A stretch of DNA of 64,000 bases from Helichrysum umbraculigerum. Its lineage: Eukaryota; Streptophyta; Magnoliopsida; Asterales; Asteraceae. Shown here one piece after another: positions 29,892-41,834 of the stretch (the first letter of the stretch is position 1; each line of letters opens with the position of its first letter). The notes below the pieces were generated by a model that worked only from the letters and a program-made list of their open reading frames with translations, did no database searches and was not told the DNA's origin. A program made the position numbers and the translations under genes. Location: the NCBI GenBank assembly GCA_949592205.1, contig CATIUR010000003.1:73560501-73624500 (forward strand), given 5' to 3'.

Positions 29892-31653
29892 GATCGAGAG
29901 ATAGTCCACTTGAATTGATTATGATAATAGTCAATCATTTCATAAGAATCTATCCATCTCGATATAATTTTCCGCAACCTAGGGCCCACAACATCAACAC
30001 AGTGGATCCCATGGATGCATCCATCTCCATCTAGCTAGGAGAAAAGAATTCGAGCTATCGACTTTAAAAGAGCGCTTCTCAGGAGGCAACCCGTGTTTTA
30101 CATTTCCGCAATTCTACATTCCAAGAAGTGATAAAGTCTCCGACTATCTTTCACACTTGGATATATGACCAAGTTTCAGCCCGACGCATCAAGTTTTTGA
30201 CGCCGCGCATTAAAGAAAAGTATATCCGACGTGTTTACACCTACGAGACCAATCACAAGAAGACTTGATCAAGAGTGAGCCCAAGAAGACGAAGTTCGGC
30301 AGACGCATACCAAGGAACACAACAAATACTGGGGAGTACTTCTATACCGTCTCTTTCATTCGTTTTAAATATACCATATCCACTATGCTTTTCACTAAGT
30401 GTGGGATTCAAACCCAAAATACACCGCTAAAAGAATACGTCTAAGATGTTTCAAATCCTAAGTGTGGGATTTTACCCCATTATGAGCTTAGTTTAACATC
30501 GAGGACGATGTTCCTTTAAGTGTGGGATAGCAGTAGTTGCACTACTGTTAAATTGATAATGGTATATGCTTGATTCTAAACTCGTTGCTCTTTATAAGAC
30601 CCTGCTTCTCCATAAAAGTAAACAAAATTTTCAAAATTGAGTTAAAAATATGTTGAAAATGAAAAAATTTAAACAAAGAATGATTTACTTTGGGGAAGAA
30701 GGAAAAATAAAATACAAATTCTTTTGAAAAACAAGTTTAGTAATCCCATAAAGAGCATCGCATGACTAAGCACACAACAACTCAACTTTCGATTCGTGAG
30801 GTATCTTGAGCCATATAAAACATTCACTTTTAATGCTTCACTTTTTCGATTCTTGAGTGTGCCGATGTATGCGTTTAGAATCAGAACTTGATCTTGTTAT
30901 GCATTTCGAATCCGAATTGGTGAGTCAAAAAGGAGATCGAATCACATCATTCTTGAACCCATCTATACACCCAAAAACAAATACGTTATCCCTTTCCTAC
31001 TCAAAAAGCATCCATTAAACTTCATATAAAGTTCCAAAGATAAAAAAAAGAGAAGCATCAAGGATATGACATCGAAGAAAGAAAATATCCAAGAAAATTC
31101 GAAGAAAAGAAAGTCAAATGGAGAAAGAAGACTCCTCCCAAAAGAAAAAGGCGTCAATCCTCCCGCAAATCCCAAAAAGTCTAAAATTTCAGCTTTCCGG
31201 CTCCACCAAAAAGAAAATAAAACAAAACACCCTCTCATATCACCAACGCCTCACTCCAAAACCCTACATCACTTCCCCTAGAATGGTTGTGGCTAGATCG
31301 ACTTCACGCGCACCAAAAAGGTAACGATTTGATTCTCGATCAAGCCTATGACGATAAACGATACATGACTGGCGTTCTGAGTGATTGATATGTTAGAATA
31401 GGAAACCCTAAACACTTTGAGTGATTTGAGTGACCACCTTGAGAGGATCACCTAGTCATGTATCCAAGATCAAAGATCACAAGCATGCTCCTAAAGATTA
31501 CAATCCTTCCTTTTCAAAGAACAAGTACCTTATTTTCTCCAAAAACCCCTTAGTAAAAAGTTTCTCCTTAAAATTTTACATTATCTTCTTATCTTTAACT
31601 ATGTTGAAAACGAGTTTGCTTGAGGACAAGCAAAGTTCTAAGTGTGGGATACT
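29892..31653 (+). other. 3' non-coding remnant of I
   Basis: From about 30050 it matches D's tail (40510-41708 plus 49758-50169), starting with AAAAGAGCGCTTCTCAGGAGG. It carries four copies of AAGTGTGGGAT (30397, about 30460, about 30519, about 31640); the last serves as the polypurine tract. No ORF is supported. Confidence 0.75.
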
Positions 31654-34134
31654 TGATATCGCGTAAAAAGTCACGTTTTTTACTACCGATATCTCTCTCA
31701 TTCTGGAATGTTTCTTGGCATATTAGTTCAAAAACAGTACAAATCAATGATATTATGCCAAGATGGTCAAAACAAGGTTGCACGATAAAAATCAAGCAAA
31801 ACGGATGTAAAACGAAGATTCCACACACGTTTGAAGATTCAAAGCTTCAAAACGAGATTTCAAGACTAAAGTGCCCATCACCAACATCCATCTCAACAAG
31901 ATGTTCGTTTTCAAATTACGAATCCAACAGAAGAAGAATCAACAAAAATGGACGAAGAATGAAGATTTTGCGCACGCCGGAAGATTCAAACGATTCGTAC
32001 GACACATCTGAAGTTAAGAGACATATTTTTGGGATATATTTTCATCAAAGTCTTCGTTTTTGAATTACGAATCCAACGAAAAAAGAATATACTCAAACGG
32101 ACGTATAACGAAGAAAATACGCACGAATCAAGATACGAAGCAAAAGACGACGAAACGGGGCAGGGGTGTGCCCCCAGCCGCCGGCCATGTGCCCCCAGCC
32201 GCCGGCCAGCAGGCCCCCGGCGCCGGCCTCCCGTCATCCGCCTCACTTTCCTTTTTTGGCAATTTTCTGTACCTGGTGCGCCTTTTGTCCGTGAAGTACA
32301 GTACCCGGTGCACCACCTTTTCGCGTTGTACAGTACCCGGTGCACCACCTTTCCGCGTTGTACAGAACTTGGTGCACCTTTTTGCATGGTTTACGCTAAT
32401 GTGCACCCCTTGATGTTAATGTGAGCCAAAAATCACCTATAAATAGGAGGCTTTGGTTCATTTGCAAAACACACCTTCCATCTTTGGAAAAACACACTTT
32501 CTTTCTATAGCTTCTAGCTTTTATTTCTTTGTTTATTTTCTTACTTTAAAATAGTAGTAGGCTAGTTAAAATAGGAGCAAGGAACGAGCTTGTATTCTTT
32601 GGTGAGGAACGTGTTTGTAATCTTTGGTGTACGCTTGGAGTTACGCTTATTAATCCAAGTCTATTCCTTCTCGCATTTTAATCCGGGTTCTTTCTATCCT
32701 AATCTATCTTAATTAAATATGTATGTTTTAATTATGCTAGGGATAGTTTGTGCCATGATTAGCGAGTAGATTACCATTGTGTTTGTTTACGATGTAGTTA
32801 GTTAATTATGGGATGATTTATAATTATATATTAAAGATCGGTAATATTGCTTTGATCGTCTTATCGCATGTTCTTGTTTGATTGTTGCCTTAGGATCATC
32901 ATAGTAGTAAAATATAAACGGTCTTAATTATCGTCAAATAATATGACGGCCCCTATTCGACTGTTACTCGATATAGTACTGGAAACACTTCAAGGTGGAG
33001 TACAAATGTATGGAAGTCGAGGAACGACCGAAGGTAGTCATATTACGAAACGATACAATATTATGAAGTAATATGATGGCCCCTATTCGACTGTTACTCA
33101 GTATAGCGTTGGAAACACTTTAGGTGTAGTACAAATACGTGGAAGCTGCGTAACGACCGAAGGTAGTTATATTACAGACTAATATATATAAAATGAGAAA
33201 CCTAGTTTAATTAACCTTTCTAAATAGACTTTTAAACTTCAAATTAATCTATCGCCTTTCCACCAATAAACGTGATTACAACACCTTTTTACGACGTCCA
33301 ATTAAAAGGTAGTCAATTATCTGTGTCAATATAATTTGTCAAAGGTATGAAACTATGGAACCGCAAGGCTACATGGGGGATTATCGTAGGACAAGACATG
33401 GCCCAGGGTTTAAAGCAGTGGAACCACTTAAAGTGAGGAACACTGTGAATAACTAGGGGATTTATTGGGTAGTCTTAAGCAAGGGCTGGTTTAAAGTCAT
33501 AAATGAACTGTTTACATATACAAATCTGTTAGGATGACGAGGAATCGTTATATGATTCAGTTATGTCTATTACCTTAAGATTTCGTTCCCGTTCATATGA
33601 AAGTATTATTAAACCATATTAAGATTTTGCTTATTATTCTAAATACTCTGTAATGTTACCATAACCTAGCTCCAGGTGTGACATGCTAATTGGATTTTAA
33701 TTAGTAGGGAATCTAGTGTTTACATGCAATTATTTAAGAATGATAATTAACTAATATCTTTCAAAATAGTTTCTCCAAATATCATCCCATAACTTAATTA
33801 ACGAAGTCTCAGCAAACACTATCTTTATCTATCTGCTTTAGGTTTTACTTTTATTTCGCTTTTGTTTATTTACTTGCCTAAGTTAGTTAATATAAAAACC
33901 AAAACCCCCACTATTTTATAAACCATTCACTAGTTTGAAAGCCCTCATCTGCCTCGCCTTAGTTTCAATTCAGTCGGTTTGAAAAACGACTCTAGGTCAT
34001 ACCTACCACTTGCTCACCCTTAGGATTAGCATTGTTAGGAAAAACTTAGGCCCCGCAACTACAAATTTAAAAAAACCCACTGCTGGTGCCCGGTTAGTAA
34101 TCGTTAACGACACCGACCTGATCGGGCGCCAACA
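31654..34134 (+). repeat. 3' LTR of I
   Basis: This is a full 2481-bp LTR. It has the GC-rich block (32170-32235), four degenerate GTACAGTACCCGGTGCACC units (about 32270-32385), TATAAATA at 32438-32445, and a direct duplication of about 130 bp starting at 32940 and 33070 that is single in D's LTR. Confidence 0.9.
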
Positions 34135-34139
34135 AAACC

Positions 34140-35222
34140 CCTGGTCAATCTTTCGAGCTTAAACACCACATCATCCAACTAATCCAAAACCACTGTCAAT
34201 TCCATGGATTGCCCAGTGATGACACAAACTCTCACCTCGACAAGTTCATCTCTCTCTCAAATTCCTACAAGCAAAACGGAATTGGCCAAGACACAATCCG
34301 TTTATACCTTTTCCCTTATTCGCTCACCCATCATGCGCAAACATGGTTTGAAGGTCTAGAGACCGGCTATATCCCTTCATGGACTGCGATGGCGACAAAG
34401 TTCCTAATCAAGTACTTTCCGCCCTCTAAACAAACCAAACTCCGAAATGACATCATGAACTTTCGACAAGCTTTCGATGAGTCATTATATACCACATGGG
34501 AACGATTCAAAGGAGCCTTGAAGAAATGCCCAAATCATCGACTCGACAAGTCCGCACAATTGTGCACTTTCTACAATGGTTTAGATCCTAACCACCGAAC
34601 TACCCTCGATGCTGCTGCACAAGGAAGCTTTATGGCAAAGACCGACGAAGAAGGATTGAACCTTATAGAAAACATGACTATGCATCACCACGATTGGAAT
34701 TCTGGAGATCATTCGACATCTTCCACACCTATCGCCGCTGCAAACCCGATTCCAGTCGAAGCAATTAAGGTACTAACGGAGAAAAGGGACTCGCTCGTCA
34801 AACAGTTTGGAGAACTTAAGAAACAACAGCACCAAGTACACCAAGTGCAAGTTTGTCAACACTGCACCAACCCGCAACCATCTGGTGAATACCAAGTTGA
34901 ATACGAAGAAGCAGATGGCACCGTCTACTATGCTCAGTTTCCAGCTCGACCACCCGGTTTCAACCAAAACAACAACCAACCTAGAGGACCTCCCTTTCCG
35001 CCGAGAAACAACCGACAACCATACCAACCCCGATACCCACCTAGATATCCACCCTACCAACAACAATCACAACTTTCTTATAATCAACCCCTTGCACTTC
35101 CTGCACCCACTTCCGACACAAACCAAACCACTGAACAAACCACCAAGACAAATGCCCCAGCTTCAAGTTCAGATGACGCCTTCACCCAATTCATGCAAGG
35201 TCAACACCTGCTCAACCTATAG
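34140..35222 (+). CDS. gag: Gag of D, main part
   Basis: This continues the frame of 28555-28740, giving about 420 residues. It holds the Athila-type capsid domain (retrotrans_gag): sequence around DTIRLYLFPYSLTHHAQTWF, then FLIKYFPPSKQTKLRNDI and WERFKGALKKCPNH. A Pro/Asn/Gln-rich tail follows (about 34930-35200). A TAG at 35220-35222 ends it, but the same frame is open beyond, so the stop probably arose by mutation of a Gln codon. Confidence 0.9.
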   Translation, partial: PGQSFELKHHIIQLIQNHCQFHGLPSDDTNSHLDKFISLSNSYKQNGIGQDTIRLYLFPYSLTHHAQTWFEGLETGYIPSWTAMATKFLIKYFPPSKQTKLRNDIMNFRQAFDESLYTTWERFKGALKKCPNHRLDKSAQLCTFYNGLDPNHRTTLDAAAQGSFMAKTDEEGLNLIENMTMHHHDWNSGDHSTSSTPIAAANPIPVEAIKVLTEKRDSLVKQFGELKKQQHQVHQVQVCQHCTNPQPSGEYQVEYEEADGTVYYAQFPARPPGFNQNNNQPRGPPFPPRNNRQPYQPRYPPRYPPYQQQSQLSYNQPLALPAPTSDTNQTTEQTTKTNAPASSSDDAFTQFMQGQHLLNL

Positions 35223-35962
35223 ACGTCCGCTAGACAAGACCAAGTAGACCTCTTCATGAGGAATCAATTGGCTGTGCTAAAGAATTTGGAAGCTCAAATT
35301 GGACAATTGGCACAACGTCTTGAGAATAGACCCCGAGGAAGTTTGCCTAGCAACACGGTTCAAAATCCGCATGTTGAGGAAGCAATGCAACTTACAACAC
35401 CAAAGGAAGCAGCTACTACTCCACCTGCTACTGTTCCAGTAAAGGAAGAACAAAAGGTCAAGATACCAGCTGTGGAAACAATGAACAAAGAGGTTAGAAT
35501 CCCTTACCCCGCTTGACTTAAAGTTCAACCTAAGAAACTGTCATCCTTTAAGCTAGATGGAAAATTCCTTGATACCATGTCGAGAGTTCCTGGTCGTAAT
35601 AAGTATATTAGAAAATTGCTATCCACCAAAGATAAATTGCCTGAAGTGAACAACATTCCCCTTAGTTCTGAAACTTCAGCCCTACTTAAAAATAGCCTTC
35701 CCGAAAAACTAGGAGATACCGGTAGATTCACACTCCCTTGTTCTATCTACAATTCCAGAAATATGAGCGCTTTAGCCGACTTAGGAGCCAGCATTAACCT
35801 TATGCCCTACTCCCTGTTTAAGAGGCTAGAACTTGAAAACTTGAAACCCACTAAGATGACCGTCCAGCTAGCCGACCAATCTGTTAGATACCCCAAGGGA
35901 ATAGCTAAGAATGTCCTTGTTCAAGTTGACAAAATTTTCTTTCCAACGGATTTCGTGGTAAT
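35223..35962 (+). pseudogene. Gag linker and protease of D, interrupted by stops and F
   Basis: It is in frame with gag. A second stop TGA is at 35514-35516. The Athila protease follows, with the active-site motif ADLGASINLMP at about 35770-35805 and LADQSVRYPKGI downstream. Element F cuts it inside the duplicated GTAAT (35958-35962); the frame resumes at 38430. The protease normally cleaves Gag and Pol. Confidence 0.85.
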
Positions 35963-36446
35963 TGTAACACCCCCAAATTCGTTGATTTAGATTAGCGGAA
36001 GCATTTAGTTAAGCATGGGGGTGCCACGTCAACATTGTACGTGCATACGTATCAGAGCATATGATTACAACAGAACAATATATATTAAGATGCCAAAAGT
36101 ATTAATTACAAAGTTTACGATTCAACAAATCGTATAAGTTAAAAGTAATGAGTTTACAAAAGTGGATTTTTGGAGTATGACAAAATAGTTTCAGTTATAC
36201 TAGAGAAATCCATATGTTTTCCAAAAAGTTGGCATCCTAAAGCTTCACGGGTCGCCTAATTCTCCATGTGTGTTGGCGATTCTTATATGCGCAGCTAATT
36301 CCCTGAAAAACATAGTAAAAGTCAACAACGAGGTTGAGTGAATTCACAGGTTTTATGTTTGCAATCGTAGAGTCGAGTTGTAAGCACCGTTGTTGAAATC
36401 AATATGTTCACAAATAGTATTGCCATAACAGTCAAGTAAAGTTTTG

Positions 36447-36809
36447 TGGAATGTTATCCAAGCATAAGTTTAGTGGGTTGTTCGCCCAAAGTTCCAGTTT
36501 ACGTGGGATGTTACCCAAAATACGGTTTAAAACACGTTGATGGTCGTTCTCCAGCGTTTTACAAACAGTACCGGTCGTTCTCCGGTCAAATACGCACGGG
36601 TCGTTCTCCCGTCCAAACACTGCTGGTCGTTCTCCAGCGAAATACGCACCGGTCGTTCTCCGGTCCAGAAACGCACGGGTCGTTCTCCCGTCCACTGGGC
36701 CAGTCGTTCTCTGGCACTAAAATACGTAGCTGGTCGTTCTCCAGCATTTTCATAAAAAGTACCGGTCGTTCTCCGGTCGAATAAAACAGTTTACCGGTCG
36801 TTCTCCGGT
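36447..36809 (-). other. Array of about 13 stem-loops with changing stems in F
   Basis: Ten copies of stem-TCGTTCT-stem (plus-strand reading) are present. The stems are ACCGG/CCGGT (36570, 36648, 36761, 36793), ACGGG/CCCGT (36596, 36675), GCTGG/CCAGC (36622, 36729), GCCAG/CTGGC (36699) and a shorter TGG/CCA (36541). Upstream are three related ones: TGGA-ATGTTA-TCCA (36447), TGGG-TTGTTCG-CCCA (36474) and TGGG-ATGTTA-CCCA (36504). Every stem change is matched on the other arm. Confidence 0.92.
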
Positions 36810-37364
36810 CTAGTAAAATAGTTTTGTCAATTAGTTTATCATGTTTGTTTAGTTTATAGTATAAAAATGTTATTTCATAAACAGTAGTTGCACAACAGTT
36901 CAGTAGTTCAAAGTACTCTAATAATTCGTGTAAACACGTATGCAATCATGTGATAAAAGCAGTTATGGCAATTAATAAAACAGTTGACTATGTTTTCCAC
37001 CCCTGTTCAAAAGCAGTTAAATCAGTAAAAGTAGGGGCTGTGAACTCACCTGTTGAGTTAAGTGAAAGTGCGAGTGCTAGCAAACCTAAGCCCAAGTACA
37101 GTCCGAGATCTCCTAACGTCCTAAACGTATGAGATTAATAAGTATGTGGATGTCTAAGCTAATCATCCATGCTAGTGTTCGTACAACCAAGTTATGTCCA
37201 AAGTATTTGTTAAACGTTTACGTTGTATTTCGTTGTTTGTGAAAATGTATACGACTTGTTGGTGATGTTTTGAAACAATAGTTCAAAAATGTTATTATCT
37301 CATTTGCTACAGTACTGCTACAGTAACTTTGACTTTTTAAAATGTGTTTTTAGGGTTCTGACTT

Positions 37365-37562
37365 GTGCGACGCAAGGTGCGACGTAAGGGTCTGCGTCGC
37401 ATTCAGGTTTTGCGACGTCATGGGTTGCGTCGCATAGGCGACGTTCGCAATTTAATGCGACGGAACGGGTTGCGTCGCTATCTGCGACGTGGGGATGATT
37501 ATGCGACGCAAAGGCCTGCGTCGCAGTACTAATTTTGGGCCAAAAGCGACGTAGTCGCCTGT
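37365..37562 (-). repeat. GCGACG / CGTCGC motif cluster in F
   Basis: About fifteen TGCGACG or TGCGTCGC motifs occur. They sit at the same place where the sister LTR H has AAGTGACGC motifs, so the motif brand changed within one subfamily. Confidence 0.85.
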
Positions 37563-38429
37563 TCGACGAACAGCTTAAAAATCAACGAGTTTTGGGTCGA
37601 TTTGGACGTTTTTGGTTGTATAAAACGCTAAAACATGATAATCTAAGTATACTAAATATGAAATATTAACTAAAACTACAAAATCTAGGAATTGACGGGA
37701 TTTGTTGGAAACTTACGATTGTCGGTTTTGAAATCCGGAAAGATGGAAAGATAGATCGTAGTCTCGTGGTCGTTTTTCTCTACTTTGTTTGTTGATTCGG
37801 CGTCGTTTGATGGTAGTTTTCTTTGATTATGTGAAGGTGGTGTGGTGGAGTTTGAAAGAGAGAGAGAGAGATGAAAAAGATGGTGATGGTGGAAATGAAA
37901 AGGAGATGGGGGAGGTGGATGGGGTTTTGTTCCCCATTTTCCGTCTCCGTGTTTGCGCTCCGTGTTTGTTTACCCGATCGTTATTTATTAAATTTATTTT
38001 AACTAGTACATTTTTAATTACCTATTTTATTTTATTTTAATTAGGATCTTTTATAAAATTCATAAAATTTAGTTATACAATTTTTGACTCTGTTTATTTT
38101 TAATTATACATTTTAACGTTTTTGCGTTATAAAATGATTTGTAATTATTTTTGTCAAAATGTTTAATTGTTAATATCGTTATTTAATAATTTTGTTTTAT
38201 TAAATAATTTTGTTCACCAACAGCCGTATATTTTTGTCGCGTTTGTTTTAAAATTCGATTTGTATGTAATTACATCTAAATACAAATTCGTAATACTACG
38301 CGTATTATCTAGTTGGGCTTTGCTAGACTTACCTCTAAAATGTGTTGTGAATTCACTCAAGTAGGGAATTAGCCTAATAATGCAAGTGATTAACGTTAAT
38401 AATCGCGTTCAAATTTGCGAGGTGTTACA

Positions 38430-40593
38430 GTAATGGATATCCACGAGGACATAAACATCCCAATTATCCTTGGAAGACCATTCATGGATACAGCTAGAGC
38501 AGTGATTGATGTGTATAACCACACGATTGTTTTACGATCGCATGGTGAAAGCATCACTTACAAGATCGACCAACCGGAATGCACACAAGAAGAGGAAGAA
38601 TGTTGTGCTATATCCACAGGAAAAGTCTGTTCCGATGATGAATCAGAACCAGAGGAGGAACCGCAATTCACCCGATCATCAGTTCTCATTTCTGACACCG
38701 AATACGACCCAGAAGAGGAAGAATACGAGGAAGCAGATGAAGAAATTGAATCTGATCCAGAGGAGGAAGAAGAAGAGGAAGAGGAAGAAATGGAAGAAGA
38801 TGAAGATAACACTGATTCGCCACAAATGGCCGAAGTTAAAAGAATACAAAACTGCGATGATTACTCTTCATCTAAAGAATCAGTTGATTACGGAGTCATC
38901 CGTCCAGAGCTCAGATCCTCTCATCTTAAAAGAATGGGAAACATCCTTAATTCCTATCTCGATCCATCAAAACCCTTCACCAGAACCCGACTCCGAGACA
39001 TAGAAATCTTTGAAGAAGGACTCCGATCATCACCACACCCAGACTAGTATGCCAAACTACTACAAAGAATTTCAGCATACAAGGCACGTCAACCAGGAAG
39101 CTTTGCCGAAGAGAACCTCCATGACATAACAACCGAAGTCCGAACCATCGAAATCGATAGTTCTCGACCCTTCAACAACGCACATTCAGACGAAGAACTC
39201 CACTAATTTCCCGATTCACGTGACAAGGACTCCGACTGCAACAGTGAATGTGATGACGACTACGTCAACATCACTCTTGATGAACGCTCTATTCCACAAC
39301 CTCCTCTTGCTCCACCAAATTCCCCTGCCGTCACAACTGAGAAACTAGAAATTCCTCTGATAGATAGTTATCAAGACATGATCGAGATGATTGACGAATA
39401 TGACGATGTACGAATTATCGTAGAGGCCATCAAAGAGTCAACCAATGACTACAACACTGCCCAGAGACACATGATAAGGGCACTCATACGAGACTACGAT
39501 TCATACTTCGCCAATTATGGAGAACCAGAGCCTATCACTCTTCGGAGAAATACTAGAGCATTCTCTGACCTGCTTCAAGAACAACTTACCAGAGAAGCTC
39601 GACAGCGAGAAAGACCCAACTACCCAATGGGAGAAATCGAATTCTACGGAAACCAAAGGCGAATATACCAAAAAGTATATTGTGCCTTAGCCGGATCAGC
39701 TTTTCCGTACTCATCAAGTCAAAAAGCTATTCTTGCATCAATGAGAACCAATCTGGAAAGAGCCACAGGGAACCCAAGAAGTTATGCCGACATCAGAATG
39801 GTGGGAGATCTTAGAACTCTTCTAGATCTCATCGAAACTGGAGAGCACCTCACAAGATCAGAGAACTGCAGGATCGTCATTCAATCCACCATTGGGCACC
39901 ACGTTGAACTGATAATTGATGAGCTGAACGAGCCAGCCTATGAAGAGGAAACTCGTGAGGTACCGAGATTCATCCTGCACATGTCGCAAATCAATTTAGC
40001 CACTTATGTGACTACCTGACAGCGTGGAATGTACCAAGAAGAAGACGTAGAACTCAACGTCTATCGAAATGGATATCGTGAGATATTCAGCAAGTTAATT
40101 TGCATCTTCACCGACTCAGATTTTCCCTTCAACCTTGAACAGCATCAACTAATCAGACAAGTGTGCCAAGCAACCAGATCTTTCGGAGGAGACCCTTGGG
40201 CTAATCGCCTCGATAGGAAGAAACCACCCACAGCGTGAAATCGTTCGAACTTACACCTGCACTCGAATTGACCCTAACGGACCAGTCACAAGGGCAGTTC
40301 GATACATCTGCTATGGAATGGCAATCCTCGACCGACTCGCCACCGATCACTTCAAAAGCTTCAGAATGCTATCCACCAACCCACCAACTCTCATTGCTGA
40401 CATGATAGAGCAATTCCTACAATACTATCCACGACGATACTCTCTACCAAGAAACCACAGTGGCCACACCACCACTACGGATGCATCAAGCATCATAAGA
40501 AAAGGACTAAGTCGAGCTCTAACTTTAAAAGAGCGCTTCTCGGGAGGCAACCCGTGTTTTTACATTTTTGCAATTTCACTTTCCAAGAAGTGA
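38430..40593 (+). pseudogene. Protease end and unrecognised ORF X of D
   Basis: The frame continues from the protease (MDIHEDINIPIILGRPF, typical Athila) into a very acidic stretch (Glu-rich, about 38700-38810). About 550 residues that I do not recognise follow. Stops in frame are TAG 39045, TAA near 39204 and TGA 40017; a frameshift near 40230 shifts to the frame ending with KERFSGGNPCF (to 40593). There are no RT, RNase H or integrase motifs. In Athila the RT would follow here, so X replaces pol. Confidence 0.7.
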
Positions 40594-41708
40594 TGAAATC
40601 TCCGACTATCTTTCACACTCGGATCATACAAAGAATGCTCCAGCCTGCAAGGAAGCATCAACAACCGAAGAATAGTATATCCGACGTGTTCACACTCACG
40701 AGACCAATCACAAAAAGACTTGATCAAAAATGCGCCAAAGAAGACAAAGACCAGCAGATGCAACCAAAGGAATACTGCAACTACCGGGAAGTACTTATAT
40801 GCCATCTCTTTCATTCGTTTTAAATATGCCATATCCATTATGCTTATCACTAAGTGTGGGATTCAAACCCAACACGCACACTGAAAGAATGAGTCTTAGA
40901 TGTTTAAAACCCTAAATGTGGGATTTTACCCCATTCAGAGCTTAGTATAACATCGAGGACGATGTTCCTTAAAGTGTGGAATAGCAGTAGTTGCACTACT
41001 GTTAAATGGATATTGGTATATGCTTGATCCTAAAATCGTTGCTCTTTATAAGACCTTGCTTTCCCATAAAAGTAAACAAAATTTTTCAAAATTAAGTTAA
41101 AAATATGTTGAAAATGAAAAATTTTAAGGAATGATTTACTTTGGGGAAGAAGAAAAAAATAAAATACAAATTCTTTTGAAAAACAGATTTAAAAATCCCA
41201 TAAAGAGCATCGCATGACTAAGCACACAACAAACCAACTTTCGATTCGTGAGGTATCTTGAGCCATATGAAAAGCATTCACTTTTAATGCTTCACTTTTT
41301 TCTTGAGTCTGCCGATGTATGCATTTAGAATCAGAACTTGCTCTTGTAATGCATTTCGAAGCCAAACTAGTGAGTGAAAAGGAGATCGAATCACATCATT
41401 CTTGAACCCTTCTATACACCCCAAAATAAACACGTTATCCCGTACCTACTCAAAAAGCATCCCTCAAACTTCATAAAGAGTTTCAAAGATGAAAGAAGAA
41501 AAGATACAAGGATACGAAGTCAAAATTACCCAAGAAAACTCGAAGAAAAGAAAGCCAAATGGAGAAGAAGACTCCTCCCAAAAGAAAAAGGCGTCAATCG
41601 TCCTAAAAAGTTAAAAACTTCAGCTTTCCAACTTCACAAAAAAAAGAAGAAAAGAAAACCCAACAAAACCCCCTCTCACATCACCAACACCTCACTCCAA
41701 AAACCCTA
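40594..41708 (+). other. 3' non-coding region of D, first part
   Basis: It is homologous to 30100-31250 in I. It contains AAGTGTGGGATT-like copies near 40853, 40913 and 40973. There is no supported gene. It ends at the LINE's target site (AACACCTCACTCC from 41686). Confidence 0.75.
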
Positions 41709-41834
41709 GCACTTTTTCTCTGCTTTGTGTCGGCGATTTAGGCGATTTTGTACGGATAATTAATTCCGGCCACTGTTTCTTCCATTTTCCGACCAAAAAT
41801 CCATCTAAAACCTTCCCCAATCACTGAATCTTCA

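Larger units (their letters stand above)
28741..34134 (+). mobile_element. Internally deleted Athila-like element I inside D's gag
   Basis: I starts TGATATCGCG and ends GGGCGCCAACA, with TSD AAACC (28736-28740 and 34135-34139). It has a truncated 5' LTR (to 29891), about 1.76 kb of 3' non-coding region related to D's, and a full 3' LTR (31654-34134). No primer site or coding region remains. It belongs to the same family as D but a different subfamily. Confidence 0.88.
35963..38429 (-). mobile_element. Tekay-like solo LTR F, reverse orientation
   Basis: Read on the minus strand it begins TGTAACACCTCGC and ends TTGGGGGTGTTACA. TSD GTAAT lies at 35958-35962 and 38430-38434. Its first 220 bp match LTR H closely, so F and H are one subfamily. 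It has the splice-donor-like GTAAGTTTCC (minus, 37716 to 37707), box TACGGCTGTTGGTGAA (minus, 38228 to 38213) and its partner TCACCAACAAGTCGTA (minus, 37265 to 37250). Confidence 0.93.

Noticed and set aside
36541..36809. CRISPR-like look of regularly spaced repeats (also the 37-bp repeats at 25582-25803)
   Set aside because: Plant nuclear retrotransposon LTRs; repeats are self-complementary and variable, there are no spacers and no cas genes.
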